A stretch of DNA of 64,000 bases from Streptomyces smyrnaeus (GCF_017676345.1 NZ_JAFFZM010000016.1:1-64000), one strand, 5' to 3'. Shown: positions 34,572-43,475, counted from the stretch's first letter. The notes: generated by a model from the letters alone, not told the origin. Program-made: numbers and translations.

Positions 34572-36191
34572 TCACCGCGCCCGCGCCACCCGGCCCTCGT
34601 CCCACACCGGCTCTGCCACCTCACGGACCCGCCCGTCGGCGCCGAACACCACGAAGCGATCGAAGGCACGGGCGAACCAGCGGTCGTGCGTCACCGCCAT
34701 CACCGTCCCCTCGAACCGCTCCAGCCCCTCCTGCAAGGCCTCGGCCGACTCGAGGTCCAGGTTGTCCGTCGGCTCGTCCAGCAGCAGTGCGGTCGCGCCC
34801 GCCAGCTCCAGCAGCAGGATCTGGAAGCGGGCCTGCTGGCCGCCGGAGAGGCGGCCGAAGGGGAGCTGGGCCTGCCGGGTCAGCTCGTAGCGCCGCAGTG
34901 CCGACATCGCGGCGCCGCGGTCGTGGGCGTGCTCCTTCCAGAGGATGTCCAGGAGGGTGCGGCCCTCCAGCTCGGGGTGGGAGTGGGTCTGCGCGAAATG
35001 GCCGGGCACCACACGGGCCCCCAGCTTCCAGTGCCCCGTGTGGGCGACCTCGCCGCCCGCCAGCAGCCGCAGGAAGTGGGACTTGCCGGAGCCGTTGGAG
35101 CCCAGCACCGCGACCCGCTCGCCGTAGAAGACCTCCAGGTCGAAGGGGCGCATCAGCCCCGTCAGCTCCAGCCCCTCGCAGGTGACGGCGCGTACCCCCG
35201 TACGGCCGCCGCGCAGCCGCATCCGGATGTCCTGCTCGCGCGGCGGCTCCAGCGGCGGGCCGGCCTCCTCGAACTTCTGCAGCCGGGTGCGGGCCGCCTG
35301 CAGCCGGGAGGCCATGTCGGAGTTGAACGCGGCCTTCTGCTTGTACATGACGACCAGCCGCTTGAGCTTCGCGTGCTCCTCGTCCCAGCGCCGCCGCAGC
35401 TCCTCGAACCGCGCGAACCGCTCCTTGCGCGCCTCGTGGTACGTCGCGAAGCCGCCCCCGTGCACCCATACGTCGCTGCCCGCGGCCCCCGGCTCCACAC
35501 TGATGATGCGGTCCGCCGCGCGGGCCAGCAGTTCACGGTCGTGGGAGATGAACAGCACCGTCTTGGCCGTCTCGCGCAGCCGCCCCTCCAGCCACCGCTT
35601 GCCGGGGACGTCCAGATAGTTGTCGGGTTCGTCCAGCAGCAGCACCTCGTCACTGCCGCGCAGCAGCGACTCCAGTACGAGCCGCTTCTGCTCACCCCCG
35701 GACAGGGTGCGCACCTGCCGCCACTGGGCCTTTTCGTAGGGGACGCCCAGCGCGGCGGTCGTGCACATGTCCCACAGCGTCTCCGCCTCGTACCCGCGCG
35801 CCTCGGCCCAGTCGGCGAGCGCCTGCGCGTACCGCAGCTGCGCGGCCTCGTCGTCGACGGTCATCACCGCGTACTCGGCCTCGTCCACGGCCTGCGCGGC
35901 AGCCCGGATGCGGGGGTGTGCCACCGAGACCAGCAGGTCACGCACCGTGCTCTCGTCCCGTACGCTCCCCACGAACTGCGGCATCACCCCCAGCCCGCCG
36001 CTGACCGTGACCGTCCCGCCGTCCGGTTTCAGCTCCCCCGCGATCAGTCGCAACAGCGTCGTCTTACCCGCCCCGTTGGCTCCCACCAGCGCCACCGAGG
36101 CGCCCTCGCCCACCCGCAGCGACGCGTCGTCGAAGAGCGCTCGTCCGTCCGGCAGGTAGTAGGCAAGATGCGCCACCTCGACATGTCCCAT
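34572..36191 (-). CDS. ABC-F family ATP-binding protein
   Basis: The product is 539 residues with two ABC modules and no membrane segment. Walker A loops are GANGAGKTT and GSNGSGKS. The signature motifs are LSGGEQKR and LSGGQQAR. Walker B motifs are LLLDEPDNYLD and LLLDEPTDNLD. The charged linker between them (about 235-320) includes KRLVVMYKQKAAFNSDMASR. ABC-F proteins act on the ribosome E site as translation factors or in antibiotic resistance. Which of these applies cannot be told. Starts at 36191 (MGHVEVAHL) and 36203 (MIAAMGHVE) are both possible. Confidence 0.88.
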   Translation of the reverse strand: MGHVEVAHLAYYLPDGRALFDDASLRVGEGASVALVGANGAGKTTLLRLIAGELKPDGGTVTVSGGLGVMPQFVGSVRDESTVRDLLVSVAHPRIRAAAQAVDEAEYAVMTVDDEAAQLRYAQALADWAEARGYEAETLWDMCTTAALGVPYEKAQWRQVRTLSGGEQKRLVLESLLRGSDEVLLLDEPDNYLDVPGKRWLEGRLRETAKTVLFISHDRELLARAADRIISVEPGAAGSDVWVHGGGFATYHEARKERFARFEELRRRWDEEHAKLKRLVVMYKQKAAFNSDMASRLQAARTRLQKFEEAGPPLEPPREQDIRMRLRGGRTGVRAVTCEGLELTGLMRPFDLEVFYGERVAVLGSNGSGKSHFLRLLAGGEVAHTGHWKLGARVVPGHFAQTHSHPELEGRTLLDILWKEHAHDRGAAMSALRRYELTRQAQLPFGRLSGGQQARFQILLLELAGATALLLDEPTDNLDLESAEALQEGLERFEGTVMAVTHDRWFARAFDRFVVFGADGRVREVAEPVWDEGRVARAR

Positions 36192-36257
36192 GGCCGCAAT
36201 CATCACGTTCTGACCACGCCCGAACCAAGCGAATATCGCGCGCAATAAGATGCGTCC

Positions 36258-37181
36258 ATGAGCTTTGGGCAGGGGGGACCCGGGTGGGGTTCCCAAGGCG
36301 GACCCGACTGGAACTCCGGTGGCGACCCCGGGGACTGGAACTCCGGGAGTCCCGGCGGCTCGGCACCCGACTGGGCGGCGCTCGCGGAACAGGCCGAACG
36401 CAGCCGCGCCCGGCGCCGCCGTTGGCTGATGGCGGGCGGCGGAGCACTGGCGACCGCCGCCGTCGCGGGCATCGTCGCCGTGGCCGTCGTCAACGAGGAC
36501 GGCTCGCAGGGCGCCTCCGACAAGCCCTCCGAGTCCCTGCCCGCCGAGGAGGACGTGCCCTCCCCCGATCCGAAGCCGACCTTCAAGGACCAGCCGCCGC
36601 CCCCGCCGCCGCCCAGGGACTTCATCTCCGACGTCAAGCGGGACAAGGCGCCGCTCAGCGCCAAGACGCTGTATCCGACCCAGCGTGTCACCATCAACGG
36701 CCGGTCCTACAAGCTCACCAAGACGGCCACCAGCAAGAACTGCGCCGAGGCCGCCCATGCGGGCCTGGGCCCGGTGCTGACCCGCAACAACTGCACCGCC
36801 CTCTACCGCGCCACCTACACCAACGAGGGCCTCGCCGTTACCGTCGGCATCGCCGCCTTCAAGGACGCCAAGACCGCCGAGAAGGTCAAGAAGGAGTACC
36901 AGCCCAACCTGGTCGCGCTCCCCGGCGGCGGCGTCCCCGACTTCTGCCGCACGGTCACCTGCCGCACCACGGCCAACTCACTCGGCCGCTACGCCTACTT
37001 CACCATCGCCGGCCGCACCAACGGCCAACCCTCCGACGCGAGCGACAAGAAGGCGCAGCAGGCCGCCCTCGACGGCTCCAACTACGCCTATGCCCGGGTC
37101 CTCCAGCGCGGCAAGGACCAGTCGGAGGCGGCCGCGAAGTCCCCGGAGGGCGGTTCCCCGAAGGCCCGTCAGGACGGCTGA
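36258..37181 (+). CDS. Single-pass membrane protein, uncharacterised
   Basis: The product is 307 residues. The N-terminal 50 residues are Gly/Trp/Pro/Ser-rich (GGPGWGSQGGPDWNSGGDPGDWNSG). A basic RSRARRRRW and one membrane helix (GGGALATAAVAGIVAVAVV) follow, then a Pro-rich extracytoplasmic linker and a folded domain (about 130-290) with two cysteine pairs (CAEAAH...NNCTALYRATYTNEGLAVTVGIAAF and FCRTVTC). The cysteines suggest disulfides outside the membrane. No family function is recognised. Confidence 0.75.
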   Translation: MSFGQGGPGWGSQGGPDWNSGGDPGDWNSGSPGGSAPDWAALAEQAERSRARRRRWLMAGGGALATAAVAGIVAVAVVNEDGSQGASDKPSESLPAEEDVPSPDPKPTFKDQPPPPPPPRDFISDVKRDKAPLSAKTLYPTQRVTINGRSYKLTKTATSKNCAEAAHAGLGPVLTRNNCTALYRATYTNEGLAVTVGIAAFKDAKTAEKVKKEYQPNLVALPGGGVPDFCRTVTCRTTANSLGRYAYFTIAGRTNGQPSDASDKKAQQAALDGSNYAYARVLQRGKDQSEAAAKSPEGGSPKARQDG

Positions 37182-37196
37182 CCGGGGACCGCTCGC

Positions 37197-38078
37197 TCAG
37201 CAGCAGCCGGCGCCCGCGCCGCCGCCCGACGGCAGGGTCGCCACGCCCGGCAGCGTCCGCTTGTTGCGGGAGGCCAGATTGCGGGCCTCCAGTTCGGAGT
37301 CCGCGGGGTAGGCGACCTCCTCCAGGGTGAGACCGTGCGGGCGTACGACGTGCACGGCCGAGTCCCGTACGCCCACCGCGAGCACCTTGGCGGGCCACTC
37401 GGCGGGCCGGTGGCCGTCGCCGACGAAGAGCATGGCTCCCACCAGGGAGCGGACCATGTTGTGGCAGAACGCGTCCGCCTGCACCGTCGCCTCCAGTACG
37501 CCGTCCGGGCGGCGCACCCACTCCAGCCGCTGCAGCGTACGGATGGTCGTGGCGCCCTCGCGCTTCTTGCAGTACGCGGCGAAGTCGTGCTCCCCCAGCA
37601 GCCCCCGGGCCGCCTCGTTCATGGCGTCGAGGTCCAGCGGCCAGTTGTGCCACAGCACATGGCCGCGCAGCAGCGGATCGACGCCGCCCGGGTGGTCGGT
37701 CACGCGGTACGCGTAGCGGCGCCAGACCGCCGAGAAGCGCGCGTCGAAGTGCGGGGGCGCCTCGCTCAGCCGCCACACCCGCACGTCCATCGGCAACCGG
37801 CCCGCGAGGCGGCGCAGCAGATGCTCACCGTGCTCGGCCCACACCCCGGCCGGCAGATCGACGTGCGCCACCTGCCCGCGCGCGTGCACCCCCGCGTCGG
37901 TACGCCCGGCGACGGTCAGCTCCGGCGTCACCTCCTGCCGCAGGACGACGCGCAGCGCCTCCTCGATCTCCCCCTGGACCGTCCGCTGCCCGCGCTGCCG
38001 CGCCCACCCGGAGAACTGCCGCCCGTCGTAGGCCAGGTCCAACCGAATCCGCACCAGGTCACTCACGGTGTCACTCAC
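37197..38078 (-). CDS. truA: tRNA pseudouridine synthase A
   Basis: TruA makes pseudouridine at positions 38-40 of the tRNA anticodon arm. The product is 293 residues. The catalytic aspartate is Asp61 in AGRTDAGVHARGQVAH. The RYAYRV and VRSLVGAMLFVG segments are typical. The C-terminal 20 residues are an unconserved, Gly/Cys-ending tail. It closes the alpha-operon gene run, 96 bp after rplQ and beyond a hairpin. Confidence 0.94.
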   Translation of the reverse strand: MSDTVSDLVRIRLDLAYDGRQFSGWARQRGQRTVQGEIEEALRVVLRQEVTPELTVAGRTDAGVHARGQVAHVDLPAGVWAEHGEHLLRRLAGRLPMDVRVWRLSEAPPHFDARFSAVWRRYAYRVTDHPGGVDPLLRGHVLWHNWPLDLDAMNEAARGLLGEHDFAAYCKKREGATTIRTLQRLEWVRRPDGVLEATVQADAFCHNMVRSLVGAMLFVGDGHRPAEWPAKVLAVGVRDSAVHVVRPHGLTLEEVAYPADSELEARNLASRNKRTLPGVATLPSGGGAGAGCC

Positions 38079-38118
38079 CGTCCGATCCTCTCATTCCGCT
38101 CCCGCCCGCGAACGACGA

Positions 38119-38151
38119 GTGGGCCCGCCCCCACCAGGGGAACGGGCCCAC
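38119..38151 (-). terminator. Hairpin after rplQ
   Basis: GTGGGCCCG pairs with CGGGCCCAC across a 15-nt loop that itself contains CCCC/GGGG. It lies 24 bp past the rplQ stop and before truA, so it probably ends or attenuates the alpha operon. Confidence 0.6.
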
Positions 38152-38174
38152 CCGTACGTCAGCCGTCCGGGGTG

Positions 38175-38672
38175 TCAGGCGTCCTTGGACTCGCCCTCGG
38201 CCTCGGCGTCCGCCGACTCCTTCTTCAGGTCCGCGACGGCCTCGTCACCGGCGGCGTCCTTCGCGGAACGCTTGGTGGCGGCCTCGGCCTCGCCGACCGC
38301 CTCCTGCTGCACCGTCAGCGGCTCCACCAGCTCGATGACCGCCATCGGGGCGTTGTCCCCACGACGCGGGCCGATCTTGGTGATGCGGGTGTAGCCACCG
38401 GGACGGTTCTCGTAGCGGGGGCCGATCTCGGTGAAGAGCGTGTGGACGACGCTCTTGTCCAGGATCGTGCGCATGACCTGGCGGCGGTTGTGAAGGTCGC
38501 CCTTCTTCGCCTTGGTGATCAGGCGCTCGGCGACCGGACGCAGGCGGCGGGCCTTCGCCTCGGTCGTCGTGATGCGGCCGTGCTCGAACAGCGCGGTCGC
38601 CAGGTTGCCCAGCATCGCCTTCTGGTGCGCGGCGCTGCCGCCCAGACGGGGACCCTTGGTGGGCTTCGGCAT
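38175..38672 (-). CDS. rplQ: 50S ribosomal protein L17
   Basis: L17 (bL17) lies near the peptide exit site. The product is 165 residues, with the conserved core GPRLGGSAAHQKAMLGNLATALFEHGRI and a 45-residue acidic, Ala/Glu-rich C-terminal extension typical of actinobacteria. It follows rpoA after an unusually long 217-bp gap filled by a dispersed-repeat copy. Confidence 0.96.
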   Translation of the reverse strand: MPKPTKGPRLGGSAAHQKAMLGNLATALFEHGRITTTEAKARRLRPVAERLITKAKKGDLHNRRQVMRTILDKSVVHTLFTEIGPRYENRPGGYTRITKIGPRRGDNAPMAVIELVEPLTVQQEAVGEAEAATKRSAKDAAGDEAVADLKKESADAEAEGESKDA

Positions 38673-38760
38673 GGTGTCTCTCCTTCGTTGTCACTGCACC
38701 GGCCGTGTCAGGAACCGGCGGCAGTCCCGGCCGTATCAGGTACCGGGGATACGGACCCGC

Positions 38761-38865
38761 GCCCCGTCAGGGGCGCAGGGGGGTGCCCCGAAGGGGCGCG
38801 GGGAACTGCTCCCCCAGCCTTCGGCCGGGAGGTGCCCCCACCAGCCACAGCCGACCCGCAGCTCC
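38761..38865. repeat. Dispersed intergenic repeat between rpoA and rplQ
   Basis: The longest copy in the window. It contains GCCCCGTCAGGGGCGCAGG, a GCGCGGGGAACTGC arm, CTCCCCCAGCCTTCGGCCGG with the inverted GGGAGGTGCCCCCA, and the CAGCCACAGCCGACCCGCAGC tail. It sits between two genes of the same ribosomal operon. Confidence 0.65.
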
Positions 38866-38889
38866 CCGACAGCAGTACGGGGCAGACGC

Positions 38890-39912
38890 TCAGTACTGCT
38901 CGGTCTCCACAAAACCCGCGTCCGCGTCGTCGTCGGCGCCGAAGGCGTCCGCGGCGGCGGTCGGGTCGAATCCGGGCGGGCTGTCCTTGAGGGCCAGGCC
39001 CATACCGGCCAGCTTGGCCTTGACCTCGTCGATGGACTTCGCACCGAAGTTGCGGATGTCCAGCAGGTCCGCCTCGGAGCGGGCCACGAGCTCGCCCACC
39101 GAGTGGATGCCCTCGCGCTTGAGGCAGTTGTAGGAGCGGACGGTCAGCTCCAGCTCCTCGATCGGCAGCGCCAGGTCGGCCGCGAGCGCGGCGTCCGTCG
39201 GCGACGGGCCCATGTCGATGCCCTCGGCGTCGACGTTGAGCTCGCGCGCCAGGCCGAACAGCTCGACCAGCGTCTTGCCCGCGGAGGCCATGGCGTCACG
39301 GGGGCGCATGGCCTGCTTGGTCTCGACGTCGACGATCAGCTTGTCGAAGTCGGTGCGCTGCTCGACACGGGTCGCCTCGACCTTGTAGGTGACCTTGAGG
39401 ACCGGCGAGTAGATGGAGTCGACCGGAATCCGGCCGATCTCCTGGCCCACCTGCTTGTTCTGCACGGCGGAGACGTAGCCGCGACCGCGCTCGACGGTCA
39501 GCTCCATCTCCAGCTTGCCCTTGCCGTTCAGGGTGGCCAGGACCAGGTCCGGGTTGTGCACCTCGACACCGGCCGGCGGCGCGATGTCCGCGGCGGTGAC
39601 CAGGCCCGGGCCCTGCTTGCGCAGGTACATCACGACCGGCTCGTCGTGCTCGGAGGAGACGACGAGGGACTTGATGTTGAGGATCAGGTCGGTGACGTCC
39701 TCCTTGACGCCCGGCACGGTCGAGAACTCGTGCAGGACACCGTCGATCCGGATGCTGGTCACAGCAGCGCCGGGGATCGAGGAGAGGAGCGTACGACGCA
39801 GGGAGTTACCGAGGGTGTAGCCGAACCCCGGCTCCAGCGGTTCGATCACGAACCGGGAGCGGAACTCGTCGACGACCTCTTCGGTCAGGGAAGGACGCTG
39901 AGCGATCAGCAT
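38890..39912 (-). CDS. rpoA: RNA polymerase subunit alpha
   Basis: The alpha subunit dimerises to nucleate core RNA polymerase assembly, and its C-terminal domain contacts upstream promoter DNA and activators. The 340-residue product starts at MLIAQRPSLTEEVV and closely matches the S. coelicolor protein as I recall it. The NTD dimer interface is about 1-235 and the CTD about 250-320 (ELELTVRSYNCLKREGIHSVGELV), ending in an acidic tail. It follows rpsD by 189 bp. Confidence 0.97.
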   Translation of the reverse strand: MLIAQRPSLTEEVVDEFRSRFVIEPLEPGFGYTLGNSLRRTLLSSIPGAAVTSIRIDGVLHEFSTVPGVKEDVTDLILNIKSLVVSSEHDEPVVMYLRKQGPGLVTAADIAPPAGVEVHNPDLVLATLNGKGKLEMELTVERGRGYVSAVQNKQVGQEIGRIPVDSIYSPVLKVTYKVEATRVEQRTDFDKLIVDVETKQAMRPRDAMASAGKTLVELFGLARELNVDAEGIDMGPSPTDAALAADLALPIEELELTVRSYNCLKREGIHSVGELVARSEADLLDIRNFGAKSIDEVKAKLAGMGLALKDSPPGFDPTAAADAFGADDDADAGFVETEQY

Positions 39913-40030
39913 GAGATGTTTTCCTCCAGTTTTCGGCAACCGCTATTTGATGCCGGTACTGCAAGGGTACGGGCGGCCCGGCCGAAACACAGCCGAGACC
40001 GCCCCGTACCCCTCTTGAGCACGCACTCGA

Positions 40031-40137
40031 TCACTTCGAGTACAGCCCGAAGATCAGCTACCTCGTTACTTCGAGTACAGCTCGACGATCAGCTGCCCCG
40101 ATTACTTCGAGTACAGCTCGACGATCAGCTGCTCCTG
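40031..40137 (-). repeat. Threefold tandem repeat of the rpsD 3' end
   Basis: A unit of 35-36 bp containing the last rpsD codons and stop occurs three times: 40102-40137 (in the gene), 40066-40101 (near identical) and 40031-40065 (more diverged). On the minus strand the second copy is in frame and again encodes QLIVELYSK-stop. The third, in another phase, still reads LIFGLYSK-stop. Confidence 0.8.
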
Positions 40138-40728
40138 CACCTGGGTGTCGATCACCTGGCGCTCGGGCATCGAGTGGACGAGAATCCGCATCTTCGACGG
40201 GATGGCCTCCAGCCAGGCCGGGACCGTCCTGTCGCCGGCCTCCGCAGCTGCCACCTGGAAGGGGGTCAGGTTACGGGAGCCCTCGCGGACCTCGACGATG
40301 TCGTTGACGGACACCCGCGCCGAGGGGATGTCGGTCTTGCGACCGTTCAGCGCGATGTGGCCGTGCTTGACCAGCTGACGTGCGTGGTCACGGGACTTGG
40401 CGAAGCCGGCCCGGTACACGACGTTGTCCAGACGGGTCTCCAGAATGCGCAGCAGGTTTTCACCCGTCTTGCCCTGCTGGCGGTTGGCCTCGTTGAAGTA
40501 CCCGCGGAACTGCTTCTCCAGCACGCCGTAGATACGGGCGGCCTTCTGCTTCTCGCGCTTCTGCAGCAGGTACTCGGAGTCCTTGGTGCGCCCGCGCCCG
40601 TGCTCACCCGGGGGGTAAGGACGGATCTCGATCGGGCACTTCGCGCTCTCGCACTTAGCTCCCTTGAGGAAGAGCTTCTGCTTCTCCCGACGGCAACGCT
40701 TGCAGTCGGCCCCGGTGTAACGCGCCAT
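40102..40728 (-). CDS. rpsD: 30S ribosomal protein S4
   Basis: S4 (uS4) is a primary 16S rRNA-binding protein and shapes the mRNA entry. The product is 208 residues. It is the zinc-binding type, with Cys9, Cys12, Cys26 and Cys31, and has the S4 RNA-binding domain at about residues 95-155 (RLDNVVYRAGFAKSRDHARQLVKHGHI). Its last 36 bp are tandemly repeated downstream. It lies 25 bp after rpsK. Confidence 0.97.
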   Translation of the reverse strand: MARYTGADCKRCRREKQKLFLKGAKCESAKCPIEIRPYPPGEHGRGRTKDSEYLLQKREKQKAARIYGVLEKQFRGYFNEANRQQGKTGENLLRILETRLDNVVYRAGFAKSRDHARQLVKHGHIALNGRKTDIPSARVSVNDIVEVREGSRNLTPFQVAAAEAGDRTVPAWLEAIPSKMRILVHSMPERQVIDTQVQEQLIVELYSK

Positions 40729-40753
40729 GTGTGGTGATCTCCTACTTCAGTTC

Positions 40754-41158
40754 TCAGACCCGGCGACGCTTCGGCGGGCGGCAGCCGTTGTGCGGGGTGG
40801 GGGTGACGTCCTGGATGGACCCGACCTCGAGGCCGGTGGCCTGGAGGGAGCGGATCGCGGTCTCACGGCCGGAGCCGGGACCCTTGACGAAGACGTCCAC
40901 CTTCCGCATGCCGTGCTCCTGCGCGCGGCGCGCCGCGTTCTCGGCGGCCATCTGCGCGGCGAACGGCGTCGACTTCCGCGAGCCCTTGAAGCCGACGTGG
41001 CCGGCGGAGGCCCAGGAGATCACATTGCCGGTGGGGTCGGTGATCGAAACGATGGTGTTGTTGAACGTGCTCTTGATGTGAGCGTGCCCGTGGGCGACGT
41101 TCTTCTTCTCCTTGCGGCGCACCTTCTTGGCGCCGGCCGTACGGCCCTTCGGAGGCAT
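40754..41158 (-). CDS. rpsK: 30S ribosomal protein S11
   Basis: S11 (uS11) is a platform protein near the E site. The 134-residue product has THIKSTFNNTIVSITDPTGN-type motifs (HIKSTFNNTIVSITD) and the invariant HNGCRPPKRRRV end. It follows rpsM by 67 bp in the alpha-operon order. Confidence 0.97.
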   Translation of the reverse strand: MPPKGRTAGAKKVRRKEKKNVAHGHAHIKSTFNNTIVSITDPTGNVISWASAGHVGFKGSRKSTPFAAQMAAENAARRAQEHGMRKVDVFVKGPGSGRETAIRSLQATGLEVGSIQDVTPTPHNGCRPPKRRRV

Positions 41159-41225
41159 ATAGAGATAACTCCCGTGAGGTGGTCGGTCCTACAACGCGGA
41201 CCGCTTGCAGCGTGTCCGGTGCGGA

Positions 41226-41606
41226 CTACTTCTTGCCCGGCTTCTTCTTGCCGGCGATGGCGCGACGCGGGCCCTTACGGGTGCGGGCGTTGGTCTTGGT
41301 GCGCTGGCCGTGGACCGGGAGACCGCGCCGGTGGCGCAGACCCTCGTAGCAGCCGATCTCCACCTTGCGGCGGATGTCGGCCTGGATCTCACGGCGGAGG
41401 TCACCCTCGACCCGAAGGTTGTTGTCCACGTACTCGCGGAGCTTGACCATCTCCTCCTCGCCCAGGTCCCGGACGCGGGTGTCCGGGTTGACCCCGGTCT
41501 CGCGCAGGGTCTGCTGGGCAAGGGTGCGGCCGATGCCGAAGACGTAGGTGAGGGCGACCTCGACGCGCTTCTCGCGCGGGAGGTCGACGCCAGCGAGGCG
41601 TGCCAT
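41226..41606 (-). CDS. rpsM: 30S ribosomal protein S13
   Basis: S13 (uS13) bridges the 30S head to the 50S subunit and its tail reaches P-site tRNA. The 126-residue product begins MARLAGVDLPREKRVEVALT and ends in a Lys/Gly tail (KKKPGKK). rpmJ lies 207 bp upstream, a gap long enough for an internal promoter. Confidence 0.97.
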   Translation of the reverse strand: MARLAGVDLPREKRVEVALTYVFGIGRTLAQQTLRETGVNPDTRVRDLGEEEMVKLREYVDNNLRVEGDLRREIQADIRRKVEIGCYEGLRHRRGLPVHGQRTKTNARTRKGPRRAIAGKKKPGKK

Positions 41607-41813
41607 GGATGTGGCTCCTGATGATTCCGTCGGAGGTCTGCAGCAGTGCCGATCCCTCCATGCCTTCCGACCGGGGTGTCCCCTGTTCGAAGAGCTTGAG
41701 GGAGGGTCCCCGGCCTCCGACCGGGGGTGTCGACACCGTCACCGGTGTCGGGCCCTGCTTATGTGACTGTTGCTCGCGTCGCGCGAAGGAACTGCGAAAG
41801 GCAGGTCGTTAAG

Positions 41814-41927
41814 TCAGCCCTGGCGCTGCTTGTGGCGCAGGTTCTCGCAAATGACCATGACCCGACCGTGGCGGCGGATCACCTTGCACTTGTCGCAGAT
41901 CTTCTTGACGCTCGGCTTGACCTTCAT
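41814..41927 (-). CDS. rpmJ: 50S ribosomal protein L36
   Basis: L36 (bL36) is a small zinc-ribbon protein. The 37 codons read MKVKPSVKKICDKCKVIRRH and continue to CENLRHKQRQG-stop. Cys11, Cys14, Cys27 and His32 form the zinc site, so this is the zinc-binding (C+) type. It lies between infA and rpsM as in other streptomycetes. Confidence 0.96.
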   Translation of the reverse strand: MKVKPSVKKICDKCKVIRRHGRVMVICENLRHKQRQG

Positions 41928-41991
41928 GGTGTGAGGTTCTCCGGGTCTGGCCATCTCCCCACGGGAGCGGGAAGCGGCACGATCTGTCGAT

Positions 41992-42213
41992 CTACTTGTA
42001 GCGGTAGACGATCCGTCCGCGCGTCAGGTCGTAAGGAGACAGCTCCACCACGACCCGGTCGTCGGGAAGGATACGGATGTAGTGCATCCGCATCTTGCCG
42101 CTGATGTGCGCGAGGACCTGGTGCCCGTTCTGGAGCTCAACCTTGAACATCGCGTTCGGGAGAGACTCGACGACGGTGCCCTCGATCTCGATGGCCCCTT
42201 GTTTTTTGGCCAT
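41992..42213 (-). CDS. infA: Translation initiation factor IF-1
   Basis: IF-1 binds the 30S A site during initiation. The 73-residue product (MAKKQGAIEIEGTVVESLPN... to RIVYRYK) is a single OB fold at the standard length. An upstream in-frame start adds 20 non-conserved residues and is not used here. It is 167 bp from map and 64 bp from rpmJ. Confidence 0.97.
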   Translation of the reverse strand: MAKKQGAIEIEGTVVESLPNAMFKVELQNGHQVLAHISGKMRMHYIRILPDDRVVVELSPYDLTRGRIVYRYK

Positions 42214-42320
42214 GCTTGAGCGCTTCACCTTCCGGGATCGGCTACCTGGGAGGCCCGAGGCATAGGGGTACACCTGGGCCGACGAGCCAGTCTACGACAC
42301 CGCTCCCCGAATAGACGAAT

Positions 42321-42335
42321 CGGGGAGTCTCCCCG
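42321..42335. terminator. Short palindrome between map and infA
   Basis: CGGGGAGTCTCCCCG, a 6-bp stem with a 3-nt loop, lies about 45 bp past the map stop. It may attenuate read-through from map into infA. Confidence 0.4.
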
Positions 42336-42380
42336 TTGCGCGACGGGGTTAATCCGCAGGGCTCGGATCGAAGGACCGAT

Positions 42381-43217
42381 TCAGCCCAGCGGGTCGGGGG
42401 CGGCCTCGATGCCGAGCTCGGCCAGCTTGGCGCGACCGCCGTCCCGTGCGGTCAGCACCAGCGGCCCCTGCTCGGTCAGTGCGACGGAGTGCTCCCAGTG
42501 GGAGGACCAGGTGCCGTCGTTCGTCTTGACCGTCCACTCGTCCGACAGAACGTGCGTACGAGGCGTCCCCAGGCTCACCATCGGCTCGATGGCCAGGCAC
42601 ATCCCCGGCACCAGCTTCGGGCCCTTGCCCCGCCGGCGCTCGACGTAGTTCAGCAGGTGGGGGTCCATGTGCATCTGGGAGCCGATGCCGTGGCCGCCGT
42701 AGTCCTCGATGATCCCGTACTTGCCGCCCGCCGGGCGCGGCTGCCGCCGGATGTAGCTCTCGATGGCCTTGGAGATGTCGACCAGCCGGTTGCCCTTGCG
42801 CATGGCGGCGATCCCGGCCCACATGGACTCCTGGGTCACCCGGCTGAGCTCCCGCAGCTCCGCCGAGTGGCCCTCGCCCACGAAGACGGTCAGCGCCGCG
42901 TCCCCGTGCCAGCCGTCGATGATGGCGCCGGCGTCGATGGAGAGCAGGTCACCGGCCTTGAGGACGGTGTCCTTGCTGGGGATGCCGTGCACCACGACGT
43001 CGTTGACCGACGTGCAGATGTTGCCGGGGAAGCCGCCGTACCCCAGAAAGTTCGGCTTCGCCCCGTGGTCGGCCAGCACCTTCGCCGCGACCTCGTCCAG
43101 GTCCTTGGTCGTCGCGCCCGGCACGGCGACCTTGGCGCACGCCTCGTGCATGGCGGCGACGACAAGCCCCGCCTCGCGCATCTTCGCGATCTGCTCCGGG
43201 GTCTTGATCTCGACCAT
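42381..43217 (-). CDS. map: Type I methionine aminopeptidase
   Basis: MAP removes the initiator methionine. The 278-residue protein is the plain type I form, without the zinc-finger N-terminus. Dinuclear metal ligands are seen in IDAGAIIDGWHGDAALT (two Asp), DYGGHGIG (His), LAIEPMV (Glu) and EHSVALTEQG (Glu). It follows adk in the order secY-adk-map-infA, after an unusually long 374-bp gap. Confidence 0.95.
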   Translation of the reverse strand: MVEIKTPEQIAKMREAGLVVAAMHEACAKVAVPGATTKDLDEVAAKVLADHGAKPNFLGYGGFPGNICTSVNDVVVHGIPSKDTVLKAGDLLSIDAGAIIDGWHGDAALTVFVGEGHSAELRELSRVTQESMWAGIAAMRKGNRLVDISKAIESYIRRQPRPAGGKYGIIEDYGGHGIGSQMHMDPHLLNYVERRRGKGPKLVPGMCLAIEPMVSLGTPRTHVLSDEWTVKTNDGTWSSHWEHSVALTEQGPLVLTARDGGRAKLAELGIEAAPDPLG

Positions 43218-43359
43218 GCTTGCCCTCTCGCCGGCCGCTGGGGCCTCGCCGCTGAATGATTACCCCCACCAGTTTGCCAGCCCTTGGGGGCGGCCGGGCC
43301 ATGAGGCCCAGCCCTCCCCGGGCCGCCTCTGCTCAGGGGGTGCCCCGGCTGCCGTTCGC

Positions 43360-43413
43360 AGGCTGCGGGCCGGTTGTCGGCTGGTCGCGCAGTTCCCCGC
43401 GCCCCTGCGGGCA
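43360..43413. repeat. Dispersed intergenic repeat in the adk-map gap
   Basis: GGCTGCGGGCCGGTTGTCGG followed by CGCAGTTCCCCGCGCCCCT and a short CGGG arm, in the same orientation as the copy at 26.1 kb. Confidence 0.6.
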
Positions 43414-43475
43414 CCCTGCCGCTGAGGCCCGGCCCCCTCGGGGCGCCCGCTGATGACTGGGCCCCTGACGATGCG

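Noticed and set aside
38512..40737. A 741-codon open frame antisense to rpoA and rpsD
   Set aside because: Shadow of rpoA/rpsD; repetitive leucine/valine/aspartate composition typical of antisense GC-rich frames.
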